The translations under genes and the position numbers were made by a program. This document shows positions 52,155 to 60,932 of a stretch of 64,000 nucleotides of DNA, piece after piece. Origin of the DNA: Lutibacter sp. Hel_I_33_5. GTDB taxonomy: Bacteria > Bacteroidota > Bacteroidia > Flavobacteriales > Flavobacteriaceae. The notes under the pieces are model-generated. The model worked only from the letters and a program-made list of their open reading frames with translations, was not told where the DNA came from and did not search any database. The stretch is from positions 2,457,501 to 2,521,500 of the forward strand of contig NZ_VISM01000001.1 of NCBI RefSeq assembly GCF_007827455.1, written 5' to 3'. Position 1 is the first letter of the stretch. Each line of letters starts with the position of its first letter.

Positions 52155-52529
52155 CGAACTCGGGTCCAAACAAGCAGCCAACAAGCTTTCTACATACTTA
52201 GTTTTTGTTTAGTTTTCATCAAAAAGCCGATCAAAAACAATCTACTTTAAGCCTATCTTCTTTAGTTTCAAAAATTTATCGAAGTGCTAAATTTTCTATG
52301 TTTACTTTTACGATGCCCAAAAGTGAAACGCCGTAAACCAAGGCTTTTCGTGGACATAAAGCTTGCACACCTAGTGTGCCGAGGCTAATTCTACTATAAT
52401 TCGAATTATGCAGCTAAAGCGTAGTTATCTTCGCCGTTTAAAAAGTTGAAATTAAGTTTTACGAGTGTTATTTCATAACTCGGTATGCTTACAAATTCAC
52501 TGACCTTGCTGTCAAAACCAGTCGTCCCC
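52139..52529 (-). ncRNA. ssrA: Transfer-messenger RNA (tmRNA)
   Basis: The 5' end GGGGACGACTGG pairs with the 3' end GGCGTCTCC to form the acceptor stem. The T-arm GGACCCGAGTTCGATTCTC is present. The tag frame after the resume point reads GEDNYALAA then TAA, matching the GE(N)NYALAA type of Bacteroidota. Length about 391 nt. With SmpB it frees stalled ribosomes and marks nascent proteins for proteolysis. Its 3' end is the integration site of the island, and it remains complete. Confidence 0.95.
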
Positions 52530-52571
52530 AAAATGTCAAAGAAATATTTCTATATATAGAAATAAGGATTG

Positions 52572-52579
52572 CAAAAGTA
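52572..52579 (-). promoter_or_regulatory. Candidate ssrA -7 box
   Basis: On the minus strand TACTTTTG fits TAnnTTTG and lies 42 bases before the mature tmRNA 5' end, allowing a short precursor leader. A 16-bp palindrome TTTCTATATATAGAAA (52547-52562) lies between. No clear -33 TTG box is seen. Confidence 0.35.
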
Positions 52580-52647
52580 TAAAAAATACCCTTGCTCATC
52601 ATTATAAAATCTAATATCTTAGACCAATATTTATACCATTTAAGATT

Positions 52648-53853
52648 ATGAAGTTTGGCATTATAAAAGAACGAAAAAATCCACCAGATAGAAGAGTGGT
52701 CTTTTCTCCAGAAAAGTTACAAGAATTTCAAGAGGAATTTCCTGAGGCAATAATTAAAGTAGAAAGCTCTGATATTAGAGTTTTTCCTGATTCTGCTTAT
52801 ACAAATGCAGGATTTGAGGTGACAGAAGATGTTTCTGATTGTGATATACTGTTTGGTGTAAAAGAAGTACCAATTGAGGCGTTAATTCCAAATAAGAAAT
52901 ACTTTTTCTTTAGTCATACTATTAAAAAACAACCCTATAATAGAAAATTAATAAATGCTATTTTAGAAAAAAACATCGAGTTAATAGATCACGAAACTAT
53001 TATAAAAGCCAACGGAGCACGTTTAATTGGTTTTGGTCGTTATGCTGGAATCGTCGGTGCATATAATGGGTTTAGAGCTTTAGGGTTAAAAAATGAAACT
53101 TTTAATTTACCAAAAGCAGAAAATTTAGGAAGTCAGCAAGAATTAATAGAGGAGTTAAATAAGGTTGAAATTCCGAATATTAAAATCCTTTTAACAGGGA
53201 ATGGGAAAGTTGCCTATGGAGCAAAAGAAATGTTGGACGGAATGAACATCAAAAAAGTTTCTGTAGAAGATTATTTGAGTTCAACTTTTACTGAACCCGT
53301 ATATTGTTTGGCAGATGTTTTAGATTATAATAAACGTAAAGATGGTAAAGTTTTAAATAATAGAGATTTATACAACAATCCAGAAAATTATGTGTCAGAT
53401 TTTATGCGTTTTGCAAAAGTGACAGATTATTTTATTGCCGGACATTTCTATGGAAATGGTGCTCCTTATTTATTTACTCGTGAAGACGCAAAATCTAAAG
53501 ATTTTAATATAAAATTAGTTGCAGATGTTTCTTGTGATGTAGATGGTCCTGTTGCTTCAACTTTAAGAGCATCAACAATAGCTGATCCAATTTATGGGTA
53601 CAATCCTCAATCCGAATCTGAAGTCGATTTTAAAGATGAAAGAGCTATTGTTGTAATGGCAGTAGATAATTTACCTTGCGAGCTACCAAAAGATGCTAGT
53701 GAGGGCTTTGGAGAAATGTTTCTTAAAAACGTAATTCCTGCTTTTTACAATAATGATAAAGATGGAGTTTTAGAAAGAGCTAGAATGACTCAAAACGGAA
53801 AGTTAACTGAACGTTTTTCTTATTTACAAGAGTATGTAGATGGAAAAGAGTAA
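52648..53853 (+). CDS. AlaDH/PNT-type NAD(P)-dependent dehydrogenase
   Basis: 401 aa. N-terminal half resembles the alanine dehydrogenase/transhydrogenase N-domain: FGIIKERKNPPDRRVVFSP and the loop FGVKEVP; the C-terminal half has a Rossmann core with ILLTGNGKVAYGA. The family also contains saccharopine-dehydrogenase-like enzymes; which amino or keto acid is used cannot be told. The gene is divergent to ssrA and stands before a DUF3820 gene. It is chromosomal. Confidence 0.8.
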   Translation: MKFGIIKERKNPPDRRVVFSPEKLQEFQEEFPEAIIKVESSDIRVFPDSAYTNAGFEVTEDVSDCDILFGVKEVPIEALIPNKKYFFFSHTIKKQPYNRKLINAILEKNIELIDHETIIKANGARLIGFGRYAGIVGAYNGFRALGLKNETFNLPKAENLGSQQELIEELNKVEIPNIKILLTGNGKVAYGAKEMLDGMNIKKVSVEDYLSSTFTEPVYCLADVLDYNKRKDGKVLNNRDLYNNPENYVSDFMRFAKVTDYFIAGHFYGNGAPYLFTREDAKSKDFNIKLVADVSCDVDGPVASTLRASTIADPIYGYNPQSESEVDFKDERAIVVMAVDNLPCELPKDASEGFGEMFLKNVIPAFYNNDKDGVLERARMTQNGKLTERFSYLQEYVDGKE

Positions 53854-53892
53854 GTTAGTTATTCGTTTTTGGTAATTAGTTCATGATATTTT

Positions 53893-54114
53893 ATGGAACA
53901 AAATCAACAGTTTTTAATAGAGTTAGCTAAAATGAAAATGCCTTTTGGTAAATATAAAGGCACTTTTTTAATTGATTTACCAGAGCATTATGTGGTTTGG
54001 TATCATAATAAGGGGTTTCCTAAAGGTAAATTGGGTCAACAATTAGGGTTAGTTTACGAACTTAAGTTAAATGGACTTGAAGATATTGTTAGAGAAATTA
54101 GGAGGAAGTTTTAA
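53893..54114 (+). CDS. DUF3820-family small protein
   Basis: 73 aa. It has the family's core MPFGKYKGTFLIDLPEHYVVW and a C-terminal LGLVYELKLNGL stretch. The biochemical role is not established; homologues are sometimes joined to nuclease-type domains. It lies 39 bases after the dehydrogenase gene and may be co-transcribed. Confidence 0.85.
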   Translation: MEQNQQFLIELAKMKMPFGKYKGTFLIDLPEHYVVWYHNKGFPKGKLGQQLGLVYELKLNGLEDIVREIRRKF

Positions 54115-54163
54115 TTTCCCTAACAAAACATATCAAGTACATAAAGCATGTTTTATTTATAAA

Positions 54164-54976
54164 TTATTTCTCAGTAAATCTCTTACCTGTTAAAAAACCA
54201 ATTCTTAAATTTAATCCAATTAAAACATTTCCTCCTCCAATCATGTTACCTAATCGTAAAGCTGCATCAAAAATATCATCATTTGAATTCCCAAAATAGT
54301 AATGGAATCCAAATGATGCATCAACAGATATCGTTCTATCAAGAATCCATTGATTGCCATATTGTAAACCAAAATGTACTACAGTATGAGAAATTGTTTC
54401 TGTTCCATAGTATTCTTCCATTTTAAGTTTTCCAGTACTAAAACCTACAACTGGTGAAAAATAAGGACCGTGTAAAATATGTTTAGGTCTATATTCACCC
54501 TTATTAAATAAAGATTTTGTTTTCAATTTATAAAAGAAATCTATCCCAAAACCACTTCTTTCTAATTCAAATTCTGGAGTAACACCTAATCCATAAATTT
54601 TTAATTCTGTCATAATAGATTGCCCTAATTTTATGTTTTTTTCATAAGACAAGCCAAGTGTGTTATTTGCAAAGGCAGAAAAATTAAATAGTATGTTTCC
54701 AGTTCTATCTTCAGAAAAATAGTTGCTATCTTTTTCAGGATTTTTTACATTTAAATTTTCCCCATAAGCAAATTTCACTTCTCTTAAAAGCACTTTATCA
54801 ATTGTAAAAAGAACGCCATTTGGATCATCAAATAATACATATTTAATGGTATTTTTTGTTACTTTTTTGATGATTACTTTAATTTCTGAACCATCTTTTT
54901 TTGTAATAATATCTTGACCTTGTATTGCTGAATAGCATAAAAATAAAATAAGAAATAATGTTTTGTATTTTTTCAT
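54164..54976 (-). CDS. Exported hypothetical protein, possible outer-membrane barrel
   Basis: 270 aa. A signal peptide (1-20, ending YSAIQGQ) precedes a short domain with KKDGSEIKVIIKKVTKNTIKY, then a region with alternating strands rich in Gly, Phe and Tyr and a C-terminus LRIGFLTGKRF. A beta-barrel or envelope protein is likely. The function is unknown. It converges with the DUF3820 gene. Confidence 0.65.
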   Translation of the reverse strand: MKKYKTLFLILFLCYSAIQGQDIITKKDGSEIKVIIKKVTKNTIKYVLFDDPNGVLFTIDKVLLREVKFAYGENLNVKNPEKDSNYFSEDRTGNILFNFSAFANNTLGLSYEKNIKLGQSIMTELKIYGLGVTPEFELERSGFGIDFFYKLKTKSLFNKGEYRPKHILHGPYFSPVVGFSTGKLKMEEYYGTETISHTVVHFGLQYGNQWILDRTISVDASFGFHYYFGNSNDDIFDAALRLGNMIGGGNVLIGLNLRIGFLTGKRFTEK

Positions 54977-55109
54977 AATCGATTTTTTTTAGGTGTAAGT
55001 GAGATACTTTAGAGTTTCTAAAGTATCCACTTAAACCATTGTTGATTTTCTTTTCCATAGCAAATCAATCTTTAAATAATGTTTTTTAAAAGTTAACTAC
55101 TAATTCAAA

Positions 55110-55406
55110 TCAACTTGTTTTTATTAATTTTTCTAAAGCTTCAATATGTTTTTTAAATTCTTGTTTACCAACCTCAGTTGCATAATATTTTGTATTTGGT
55201 TTTCTATCTATAAATTGTTTTTCAATTCTTATATATGCTACTTTTTCTAAAGCTTTACAATGACTTGCTAAGTTTCCATCAGTGACACCTAATAACTCTT
55301 TAAGTCTTTTAAAATCCGCATACTCATTTACAGTTAAAACCGACATAATTCCTAGCCTGATTCTATGATCAAAAGCTTTGTTTATATTTAGAATGATACT
55401 TTTCAG
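55110..55406 (-). CDS. Winged-helix transcriptional regulator (probable CTG start)
   Basis: 98 aa if begun at CTG 55404-55406; only from there does the usual N-terminus KSIILNINKAFDHRIRLGIMSVL appear. A start at the first ATG would give 78 aa lacking the first helix. The wHTH core is LKELLGVTDGNLASHCKALEK with the RKPNTKYYATEVGK wing. A TAAGGA sequence made from the previous stop codon lies before the CTG. It is the last gene after two membrane proteins, and probably controls that operon. Confidence 0.75.
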   Translation of the reverse strand: MKSIILNINKAFDHRIRLGIMSVLTVNEYADFKRLKELLGVTDGNLASHCKALEKVAYIRIEKQFIDRKPNTKYYATEVGKQEFKKHIEALEKLIKTS

Positions 55407-55412
55407 GGTTCC

Positions 55413-56000
55413 TTATTTTTTGTCATATTTAAAATAAATAACAGCTCCATAAATTATATGGATAATACCAAAACCTATCACTAAAAACCAAAAACTAAAT
55501 TTTGGAATAAGAGCACATAATAAACCAATAACTATTTGTAGTATTCCTAATGGTTTTACAATATTATTAGTGTGTTTTGCAGCATGTAAAAGTGATAATC
55601 CATAAAATAAAGGAAGTAATGGAATTGCTTCTTTATATTGGTTTTTTAGGAGCAGTATACTGATAAAAACTAATCCAATACATAATGTAGTTATAAATGC
55701 TGAGACTAGTTGTTTTGTGGTAGAACTCCATATTTTTTCATCTGTAATTTTAGCTCTTCTTGACGTCATTATTATCGTAGTAACACTACTTAAGAAACCT
55801 ACAATCAATATAACAATTATTGCATTTATTGCTGAATAGCTTCCAGTGTTAATATCATTAAAATAATAGTATACAGCACCAAGGATTGCATATATACCTG
55901 CGAAAACTCCAGATAAACCACTCAATGAAATAAACCTAGATGATTTAGTCATTAAGTTTTTAATTTCTGCAATGTCTTTTAAGTAATTTTCTTTATTCAT
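55413..56000 (-). CDS. Multi-pass membrane protein
   Basis: 195 aa with four or five hydrophobic helices (e.g. FAGIYAILGAVYYYF, AINAIIVILIVGFLSSV, ITTLCIGLVFISILLL, FSFWFLVIGFGIIHIIYGAVIYF). No enzyme motif. It lies between a second membrane protein and the winged-helix regulator; such three-gene units recur in Flavobacteriaceae and the function is unknown. Confidence 0.7.
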   Translation of the reverse strand: MNKENYLKDIAEIKNLMTKSSRFISLSGLSGVFAGIYAILGAVYYYFNDINTGSYSAINAIIVILIVGFLSSVTTIIMTSRRAKITDEKIWSSTTKQLVSAFITTLCIGLVFISILLLKNQYKEAIPLLPLFYGLSLLHAAKHTNNIVKPLGILQIVIGLLCALIPKFSFWFLVIGFGIIHIIYGAVIYFKYDKK

Positions 56001-56069
56001 TTTAAAGTACTTTGAAATACAAAGTAAGTGAATATAAATATTATGACAAAGAGAAATTCCATTAAATTT

Positions 56070-56648
56070 TTAAGTGCGTGATATTATTCCGTTAACAATA
56101 TGAGCAACGCCAAGGATTAAAAGAGAAGAATACCAGTAGGTTGGAATGAGAAAAACAATAATAGCTAAAAGTAAACATAGTAAAGCAATTAGATAGATGT
56201 TTTTATTTTTAGAGGTATTTAATACAGTTGTAAAAACGGCATAAAAAATTAAGAAAAAAGGAGTAATAAAATTAGAATCTGAAATGTTATTTATAAATGA
56301 AAAAACAATAATGAAAATAAAAGAAAGAAGTAAATACGTATTTCTTTGAACTTTAGTTTTTTTATTCCATAAAAAATATCCTTCCTTTCTGGCATTTCTT
56401 CTACCTGAAAAAAAGAGTGCTAAGGTTGAAAAAATAAAAACAAAAATAAGAAGAACAACTCCTAAAATTTCAAGTATTTCAATAGACATAAAGGCAACAG
56501 GGTTTTCATCATTTAAAAAACCATCGCCAAAATATTTAATAGCATAGGCTGCTAAAAGAATATAAATTCCAATTAAAATACTTGTAATTCCTCTTAAAGA
56601 AAAGTTTACATTATTGTTTTCTAATAAATTCTTAGCTTTACCCATCAT
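56070..56648 (-). CDS. Multi-pass membrane protein, first of the regulator operon
   Basis: 192 aa; about four to five membrane segments (GITSILIGIYILLAAYAI, EILGVVLLIFVFIFSTLALFF, YLLLSFIFIIVFSF, IALLCLLLAIIVFLI). It resembles its downstream neighbour in plan, including a final helix motif (WYSSLLILGVAHIVNGII) like GFGIIHIIYGAVIYF, so the two may be old duplicates. Start is either of two adjacent ATGs. Confidence 0.7.
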   Translation of the reverse strand: MMGKAKNLLENNNVNFSLRGITSILIGIYILLAAYAIKYFGDGFLNDENPVAFMSIEILEILGVVLLIFVFIFSTLALFFSGRRNARKEGYFLWNKKTKVQRNTYLLLSFIFIIVFSFINNISDSNFITPFFLIFYAVFTTVLNTSKNKNIYLIALLCLLLAIIVFLIPTYWYSSLLILGVAHIVNGIISRT

Positions 56649-56675
56649 CTTTTTTCAACTGCTAATATACAAAAA

Positions 56676-57044
56676 ATGAACCCTGCAGAAGACTTTATTC
56701 TAAATCAGCCAGAACCATTTAAATCAATGTTACTACATCTTCAAATTCTGATTGAAACTCAATTTAAAGAAGTTGATTTAAAATTTAAATGGAAAATTCC
56801 TTTTTATTATTTGAATGACAAACCCTTGTGCTATTTAAATCCGTCTAAAAAGAAAGGTTATGTAGATGTTGCATTCTATTCAAATAAAGCTTTTGATTTA
56901 TATGATGAACATGTGATTACTGAGAATAGGAAAGTTGTAAAGTCTTTACGTTATAAAAATTTAGAAGAAATTGATGCGCAAGTTTTGTCCTCTGTGTTAG
57001 AAGAAGCTTTTAATCAAACAACTAAAGGTTTTTTTGGTAAATAA
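56676..57044 (+). CDS. DUF1801-family protein
   Basis: 122 aa. Features of the YdhG/DUF1801 fold are PEPFKSMLLHLQILI, KFKWKIPFYYLNDKPLCYLN and KSLRYKNLEEID. The family is small, cytosolic and of unsettled function. It is divergent to the membrane protein operon with a 27-base gap and meets the transglutaminase-like gene end to end. Confidence 0.85.
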   Translation: MNPAEDFILNQPEPFKSMLLHLQILIETQFKEVDLKFKWKIPFYYLNDKPLCYLNPSKKKGYVDVAFYSNKAFDLYDEHVITENRKVVKSLRYKNLEEIDAQVLSSVLEEAFNQTTKGFFGK

Positions 57045-58004
57045 TTAATTAATAATAACCTTATATTCTAATGCCAATTCATTTTCGATAAAAACATACA
57101 ATAAACTATTTCTTTGTGGGTTTTTAAAAGTTAAAATTGAAATATCACCTTTTAAAGTTATACTAGGTTTTTTAGCATATTGTTGCCCTTCATAAAGATA
57201 AATCACTTTTTTATTATGTAGGTTTTTTATTTTTAATTGAATTGTATCATTTTTACTGATGTCGATTATTCCTTTTAAAGGTGAAACAAGTGTTAAATCA
57301 TAATTCAAAAATTTTTGATTATAAATCGGTTGATTATAGAATTCTTCTTTAGATATTCTGCCGAAACGTAAAATCCAAAGAGAATCTTCAGGCAAATGTG
57401 TTTTAAAGATATTATCAGCAGGAATATTCCAAAAATAGGAATTAAAATCACGAATCCACTTTCCATTATTTTCATAACCTGCTGCCCAAGTCGCATCTAA
57501 AATAATCCATTTATTATTTAATTTCACAGCGTTCCAAGCGTGATTGGAGTTTTGAGGAATTACACCAATTTCTTCACCAGAAATCCGAACATTTCCAGTA
57601 ATTACTTCAGTTTCTAGCCCTAATAAATCTCCAACTTTTTTAAAAGCTTGTGCATATTCTTCACAAACACCAGTTTTATTCCTAAAGGCTTTACTAACAA
57701 GTTCATCTTTTAGGTTTTGTAGCTTTTGTTCTTTTTCTTCTTCACTTGAATAACTAAAATTAAAGCTTCTCGGTTTCGGATTGTAAAACTCTTTTAGATT
57801 ATAACGAATGTTTTTTGCTAACCAATAAAAAGCCGCATACGCTTTGTTTTCATCAGAATTAAAATCTTTTTGAATTTGATTTGCTAAGTTTTTTGCTGAT
57901 GAAAATCGAGGATAATTATTAACTGAATTTTCAACCTTAGCAAAATTTTGCGCACCTGAAGAGTAAGAGAAAACTAATAAAAGAAAAAAGAAAAGTTGTT
58001 TCAT
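57045..58004 (-). CDS. Transglutaminase-fold exported protein
   Basis: 319 aa with a signal peptide (about 1-19). The Cys-His-Asp triad is C114 (GVCEEYAQ), H155 (NSNHAWNAV) and D170 (IILDATW), with normal spacing. It may be a protease or crosslinking enzyme, or bind peptides in the periplasm. The C-terminal third is beta-rich and resembles an Ig-like domain. It is 38 bases from kdsA on the same strand. Confidence 0.88.
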   Translation of the reverse strand: MKQLFFFLLLVFSYSSGAQNFAKVENSVNNYPRFSSAKNLANQIQKDFNSDENKAYAAFYWLAKNIRYNLKEFYNPKPRSFNFSYSSEEEKEQKLQNLKDELVSKAFRNKTGVCEEYAQAFKKVGDLLGLETEVITGNVRISGEEIGVIPQNSNHAWNAVKLNNKWIILDATWAAGYENNGKWIRDFNSYFWNIPADNIFKTHLPEDSLWILRFGRISKEEFYNQPIYNQKFLNYDLTLVSPLKGIIDISKNDTIQLKIKNLHNKKVIYLYEGQQYAKKPSITLKGDISILTFKNPQRNSLLYVFIENELALEYKVIIN

Positions 58005-58042
58005 AGTTTTATTTAAACAACTAAATCAAACAAAAATTGTGC

Positions 58043-58861
58043 CTATAAATTATTGATCGTTTTTCTAATGGAAACTAAATTAGAAAGTAAGTTTTCTAAG
58101 TTGTCTAAATGTAACATATTTGCTCCGTCAGATTTAGCATTTGCAGGATCAAAATGAGTTTCTATAAACAATCCATCAACATTATTTACAACACCGGCAC
58201 GAGCAATAGTCTCAATCATATCGGGTCTTCCACCAGTAACACCAATAGTTTGGTTGGGTTGTTGCAAAGAATGAGTTACATCTAAAACAGTAGGAGCGAA
58301 GGCTCTCATTTCTGGAATTCCTCTAAAGTCAACAATCATATCTTGATACCCAAACATGGTTCCTCTGTCGGTAATCCAAACTTTTTCACTACCAGAATCT
58401 TTTACTTTTTGAACAGCGTGTTTCATTGCAGCAGGACTCATAAATTGTCCTTTTTTAAGATTCACAACTTTTCCAGTTTTTGCAGCAGCAACAACCAAAT
58501 CGGTTTGACGTACCAAAAAAGCAGGAATTTGTAAAATATCTACATATTCAGCAGCTTTTTCTGCATCAGAAACTTCATGAATATCTGTAACTGTTGGAAC
58601 TTTAAAAGTTTCCGATACTTTACGTAAAATCTTTAAAGCTTTTTCATCACCAATACCTGTAAAACTATCAATTCTACTCCTGTTTGCTTTTTTAAAACTT
58701 CCTTTAAATACATAAGGAATCTCTAATTTATCTGTAATTGAAACTACTTTTTCTGCAATCCGTAAAGCCATGTCTTCACTTTCTATTGCACAAGGACCCG
58801 CTAATAAAAAAAAGTTATTAGCATCGGTGTGTTTTATATTTGGAATTACAGATAAATTCAT
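58043..58861 (-). CDS. kdsA: 3-deoxy-8-phosphooctulonate synthase
   Basis: 272 aa. KdsA joins phosphoenolpyruvate and arabinose-5-phosphate to KDO-8-phosphate for the LPS inner core. Signatures: FLLAGPCAIES, KGSFKKANRS, TDIHE, and GGRPDMIE. The His/Asp metal-site residues are at their usual places. Complete, normal length. A candidate TAnnTTTG promoter lies 18 bases upstream. Confidence 0.97.
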   Translation of the reverse strand: MNLSVIPNIKHTDANNFFLLAGPCAIESEDMALRIAEKVVSITDKLEIPYVFKGSFKKANRSRIDSFTGIGDEKALKILRKVSETFKVPTVTDIHEVSDAEKAAEYVDILQIPAFLVRQTDLVVAAAKTGKVVNLKKGQFMSPAAMKHAVQKVKDSGSEKVWITDRGTMFGYQDMIVDFRGIPEMRAFAPTVLDVTHSLQQPNQTIGVTGGRPDMIETIARAGVVNNVDGLFIETHFDPANAKSDGANMLHLDNLENLLSNLVSIRKTINNL

Positions 58862-58878
58862 TTTGAATATTTTTTTGA

Positions 58879-58886
58879 CAAAACTA
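58879..58886 (-). promoter_or_regulatory. Candidate kdsA -7 box
   Basis: On the minus strand TAGTTTTG fits TAnnTTTG and lies 17 bases before the ATG. A clear -33 box is not seen in the AT-rich DNA before it. Confidence 0.4.
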
Positions 58887-58930
58887 CGAAATAAAATTGG
58901 CTATATTTATCGAATAAAATCGATTTTAAA

Positions 58931-59899
58931 ATGAAGAAAATTACATTCTTATTAATGATAACAATTTTAATTATTTCATGTAAAGAAAAAAATAAAGTTG
59001 TACAAAAATCAAATTCTAAAAAAGTATTTGTTATTGATTCTGTAACTGTAAAAAAACACCTATATACTTTGGCTTCAGATGAAATGCAGGGTAGAAGAGC
59101 AGGAACAGAAGGTATAGAAAAAGCGGCACAGTATATAGAGAATGAGTTTAAAAGAATTGGTTTAAAAACCTATGATACATTATCTTCTTATAGACAAAAT
59201 TTTGTTACAAAAGAACTGAAAATGTTTAATGTAATTGGTGTTTTAGAAGGGAAAAGTAAGAAGGATGAATTTGTTGTTATCTCTGCTCATTATGACCATT
59301 TAGGGATGAAAAAAGATGGAGAAGGAGATCTTATTTTTAATGGTGCTAATGATGATGCTTCTGGAGTTACAGGAGTTTTAACCTTAGCAGAATATTTTAA
59401 AAATAAAGGAAATAATGAAAGAACAATATTGTTTGTTGCTTTTACTGCTGAAGAAATGGGTTTAATTGGTTCTAAGTATTTCGGAAAAGGAATAGATGCT
59501 TCTAAATTTGTAGCAGGAATCAATTTAGAAATGATTGGTAAATCTCCAAGTTTTGGACCTAATACTGCCTGGTTAACTGGTTTTGAACGATCGGATTTTG
59601 GTACCATTGTACAAAAGAATTTAGAAGGTTCGGGATATAAATTATATCCAGATCCGTATACAAATTTCAATTTATTTTTTAGATCAGATAATGCTTCTTT
59701 AGCACGTTTAGGAATTCCTTCACATACTTTTTCTACAACTGCAATTGATATAGATAAAGATTATCATAAAGTAACAGATGAAGCGGAAACGTTAAATATG
59801 ACAGTAATTTCTGAAACGATTAAAGCTGTTGCAAAAGGAACAGAAAGTATCATTACTGGTAAAGATACACCAAGTAGAGTTGTTTTAGAAGAAAAATAA
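58931..59899 (+). CDS. M28-family zinc peptidase lipoprotein
   Basis: 322 aa with a lipobox (LIISC, Cys 17). Metal and catalytic residues: SAHYDHLG, GANDDASG, AFTAEEMGLIGS and INLEMIG, then SHTFSTTAIDIDKDYHKVTDE with the last His. It is shorter than the other M28 protein in the window and has no PA insert. Envelope aminopeptidase role is likely. It overlaps no neighbour; the TfoX-like gene begins 1 base after its stop. Confidence 0.9.
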   Translation: MKKITFLLMITILIISCKEKNKVVQKSNSKKVFVIDSVTVKKHLYTLASDEMQGRRAGTEGIEKAAQYIENEFKRIGLKTYDTLSSYRQNFVTKELKMFNVIGVLEGKSKKDEFVVISAHYDHLGMKKDGEGDLIFNGANDDASGVTGVLTLAEYFKNKGNNERTILFVAFTAEEMGLIGSKYFGKGIDASKFVAGINLEMIGKSPSFGPNTAWLTGFERSDFGTIVQKNLEGSGYKLYPDPYTNFNLFFRSDNASLARLGIPSHTFSTTAIDIDKDYHKVTDEAETLNMTVISETIKAVAKGTESIITGKDTPSRVVLEEK

Positions 59900-59900
59900 A

Positions 59901-60257
59901 ATGCCTTATAATCAATTTTTAGCCGATAGAATAGCACAATATTTTAAAGAGAAAAACATCAACTATTTTGAAAAGAAAATGTTTGGAGGTGTTTGTTTTA
60001 TGGTTGATGATAAAATGTGTGTGGGTGTTAATCGTGATGAAATAATGGCACGAATTAATCCTGATATTTATCAAGAATCTTTATTGAAAAATGGGTGTAA
60101 TGAAATGAATTTTACTGGAAGACCAATGAAAGGTTTTGTTTTTCTATCAGATGAAGCGATTGATTTAGATACTAATTTACATGAATGGTTGCAATTGGCA
60201 TTGGATTTTAATCCACTAGCAAAAATGAGTAAAAAAAAGAAACCTATAAAAAGCTAG
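59901..60257 (+). CDS. TfoX/Sxy N-terminal-domain protein
   Basis: 118 aa. The TfoX_N pattern is visible: KKMFGGVCFMVDDKMCVGV, MARINPD, and GRPMKGFVFLSDEAI. In Haemophilus, TfoX acts in competence, but single-domain proteins in Bacteroidota are of unknown role. It is translationally next to the M28 gene (1-base gap), so co-transcription is likely. Confidence 0.88.
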   Translation: MPYNQFLADRIAQYFKEKNINYFEKKMFGGVCFMVDDKMCVGVNRDEIMARINPDIYQESLLKNGCNEMNFTGRPMKGFVFLSDEAIDLDTNLHEWLQLALDFNPLAKMSKKKKPIKS

Positions 60258-60258
60258 T

Positions 60259-60927
60259 TTAATTCTGATACTTTAATAATTCATTTTGAAATTCTAAACT
60301 AAAAAGAGCTACGTCATTCCTGTTTTTTAGGTTAAGTTTTGTAATGATGTGTTGTAAATAAGAATCTATTGTTGAAGGTGTATTACCCATTATTTTAGCA
60401 AGTTCCTTTCTGTCTGTAGTATCTTTTAATAAAATTGTTAATTCTAATTCACGTTTACTTAAGTTTGAAATTCCATATAAAGAATCATTAAAAAGATTAA
60501 GTAACACTGAATTCCTTTTTTTAAGTAAATTTTTGATAGAAGCAGATTCGTATTTGCCTATGTTTATTACATTGTGTATAGTGTCAAAAAAATCTTGAAA
60601 ATTACTTCCTTTATATAGAAAACTCATGAAACCACTATTTTGCACTTTTTTCATAACTCTATAAGAATTATAATTTGTGTGAGCAATTAATTTCATTTTT
60701 GGTTTCATTTTTAAAATTCTTTCGCAAATATCAAAACCATCAGTAATATCACTATTATTGAATTCTAAATCGCAAAAAATTAATTGTATTTCTATAGAGT
60801 TTACAATAGAAATTGAGTTTCTAATATTGTCAGTAAAATAAAATTTAGCATCGGGTAAAACTTTTAGAATTCGTTGTTTTAAACCTTCTTCTATAATAGC
60901 ATGGTCATCTATAATTAAAATATTCAT
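60259..60927 (-). CDS. NarL/LuxR-type response regulator
   Basis: 222 aa. Receiver domain 1-120 with IIDDHAIIEEGL, the acceptor Asp in LIFCDLEFNNSD, and the conserved Lys in YKGSNF. Residues about 155-215 form a LuxR HTH (LSKRELELTILLKDTTDRKELA, STIDSYLQHIITKLNLKNR). Partner of the kinase 5 bases upstream. Its target is unknown; the BspA-like surface gene is divergent to the pair. Confidence 0.92.
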   Translation of the reverse strand: MNILIIDDHAIIEEGLKQRILKVLPDAKFYFTDNIRNSISIVNSIEIQLIFCDLEFNNSDITDGFDICERILKMKPKMKLIAHTNYNSYRVMKKVQNSGFMSFLYKGSNFQDFFDTIHNVINIGKYESASIKNLLKKRNSVLLNLFNDSLYGISNLSKRELELTILLKDTTDRKELAKIMGNTPSTIDSYLQHIITKLNLKNRNDVALFSLEFQNELLKYQN

Positions 60928-60932
60928 ACGTT

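Noticed and set aside
54121..54154. Bidirectional terminator AAAACAT/ATGTTTT between the DUF3820 gene and its convergent neighbour
   Set aside because: The 7-bp AT-rich stem with a 16-base loop is too weak to call with confidence.
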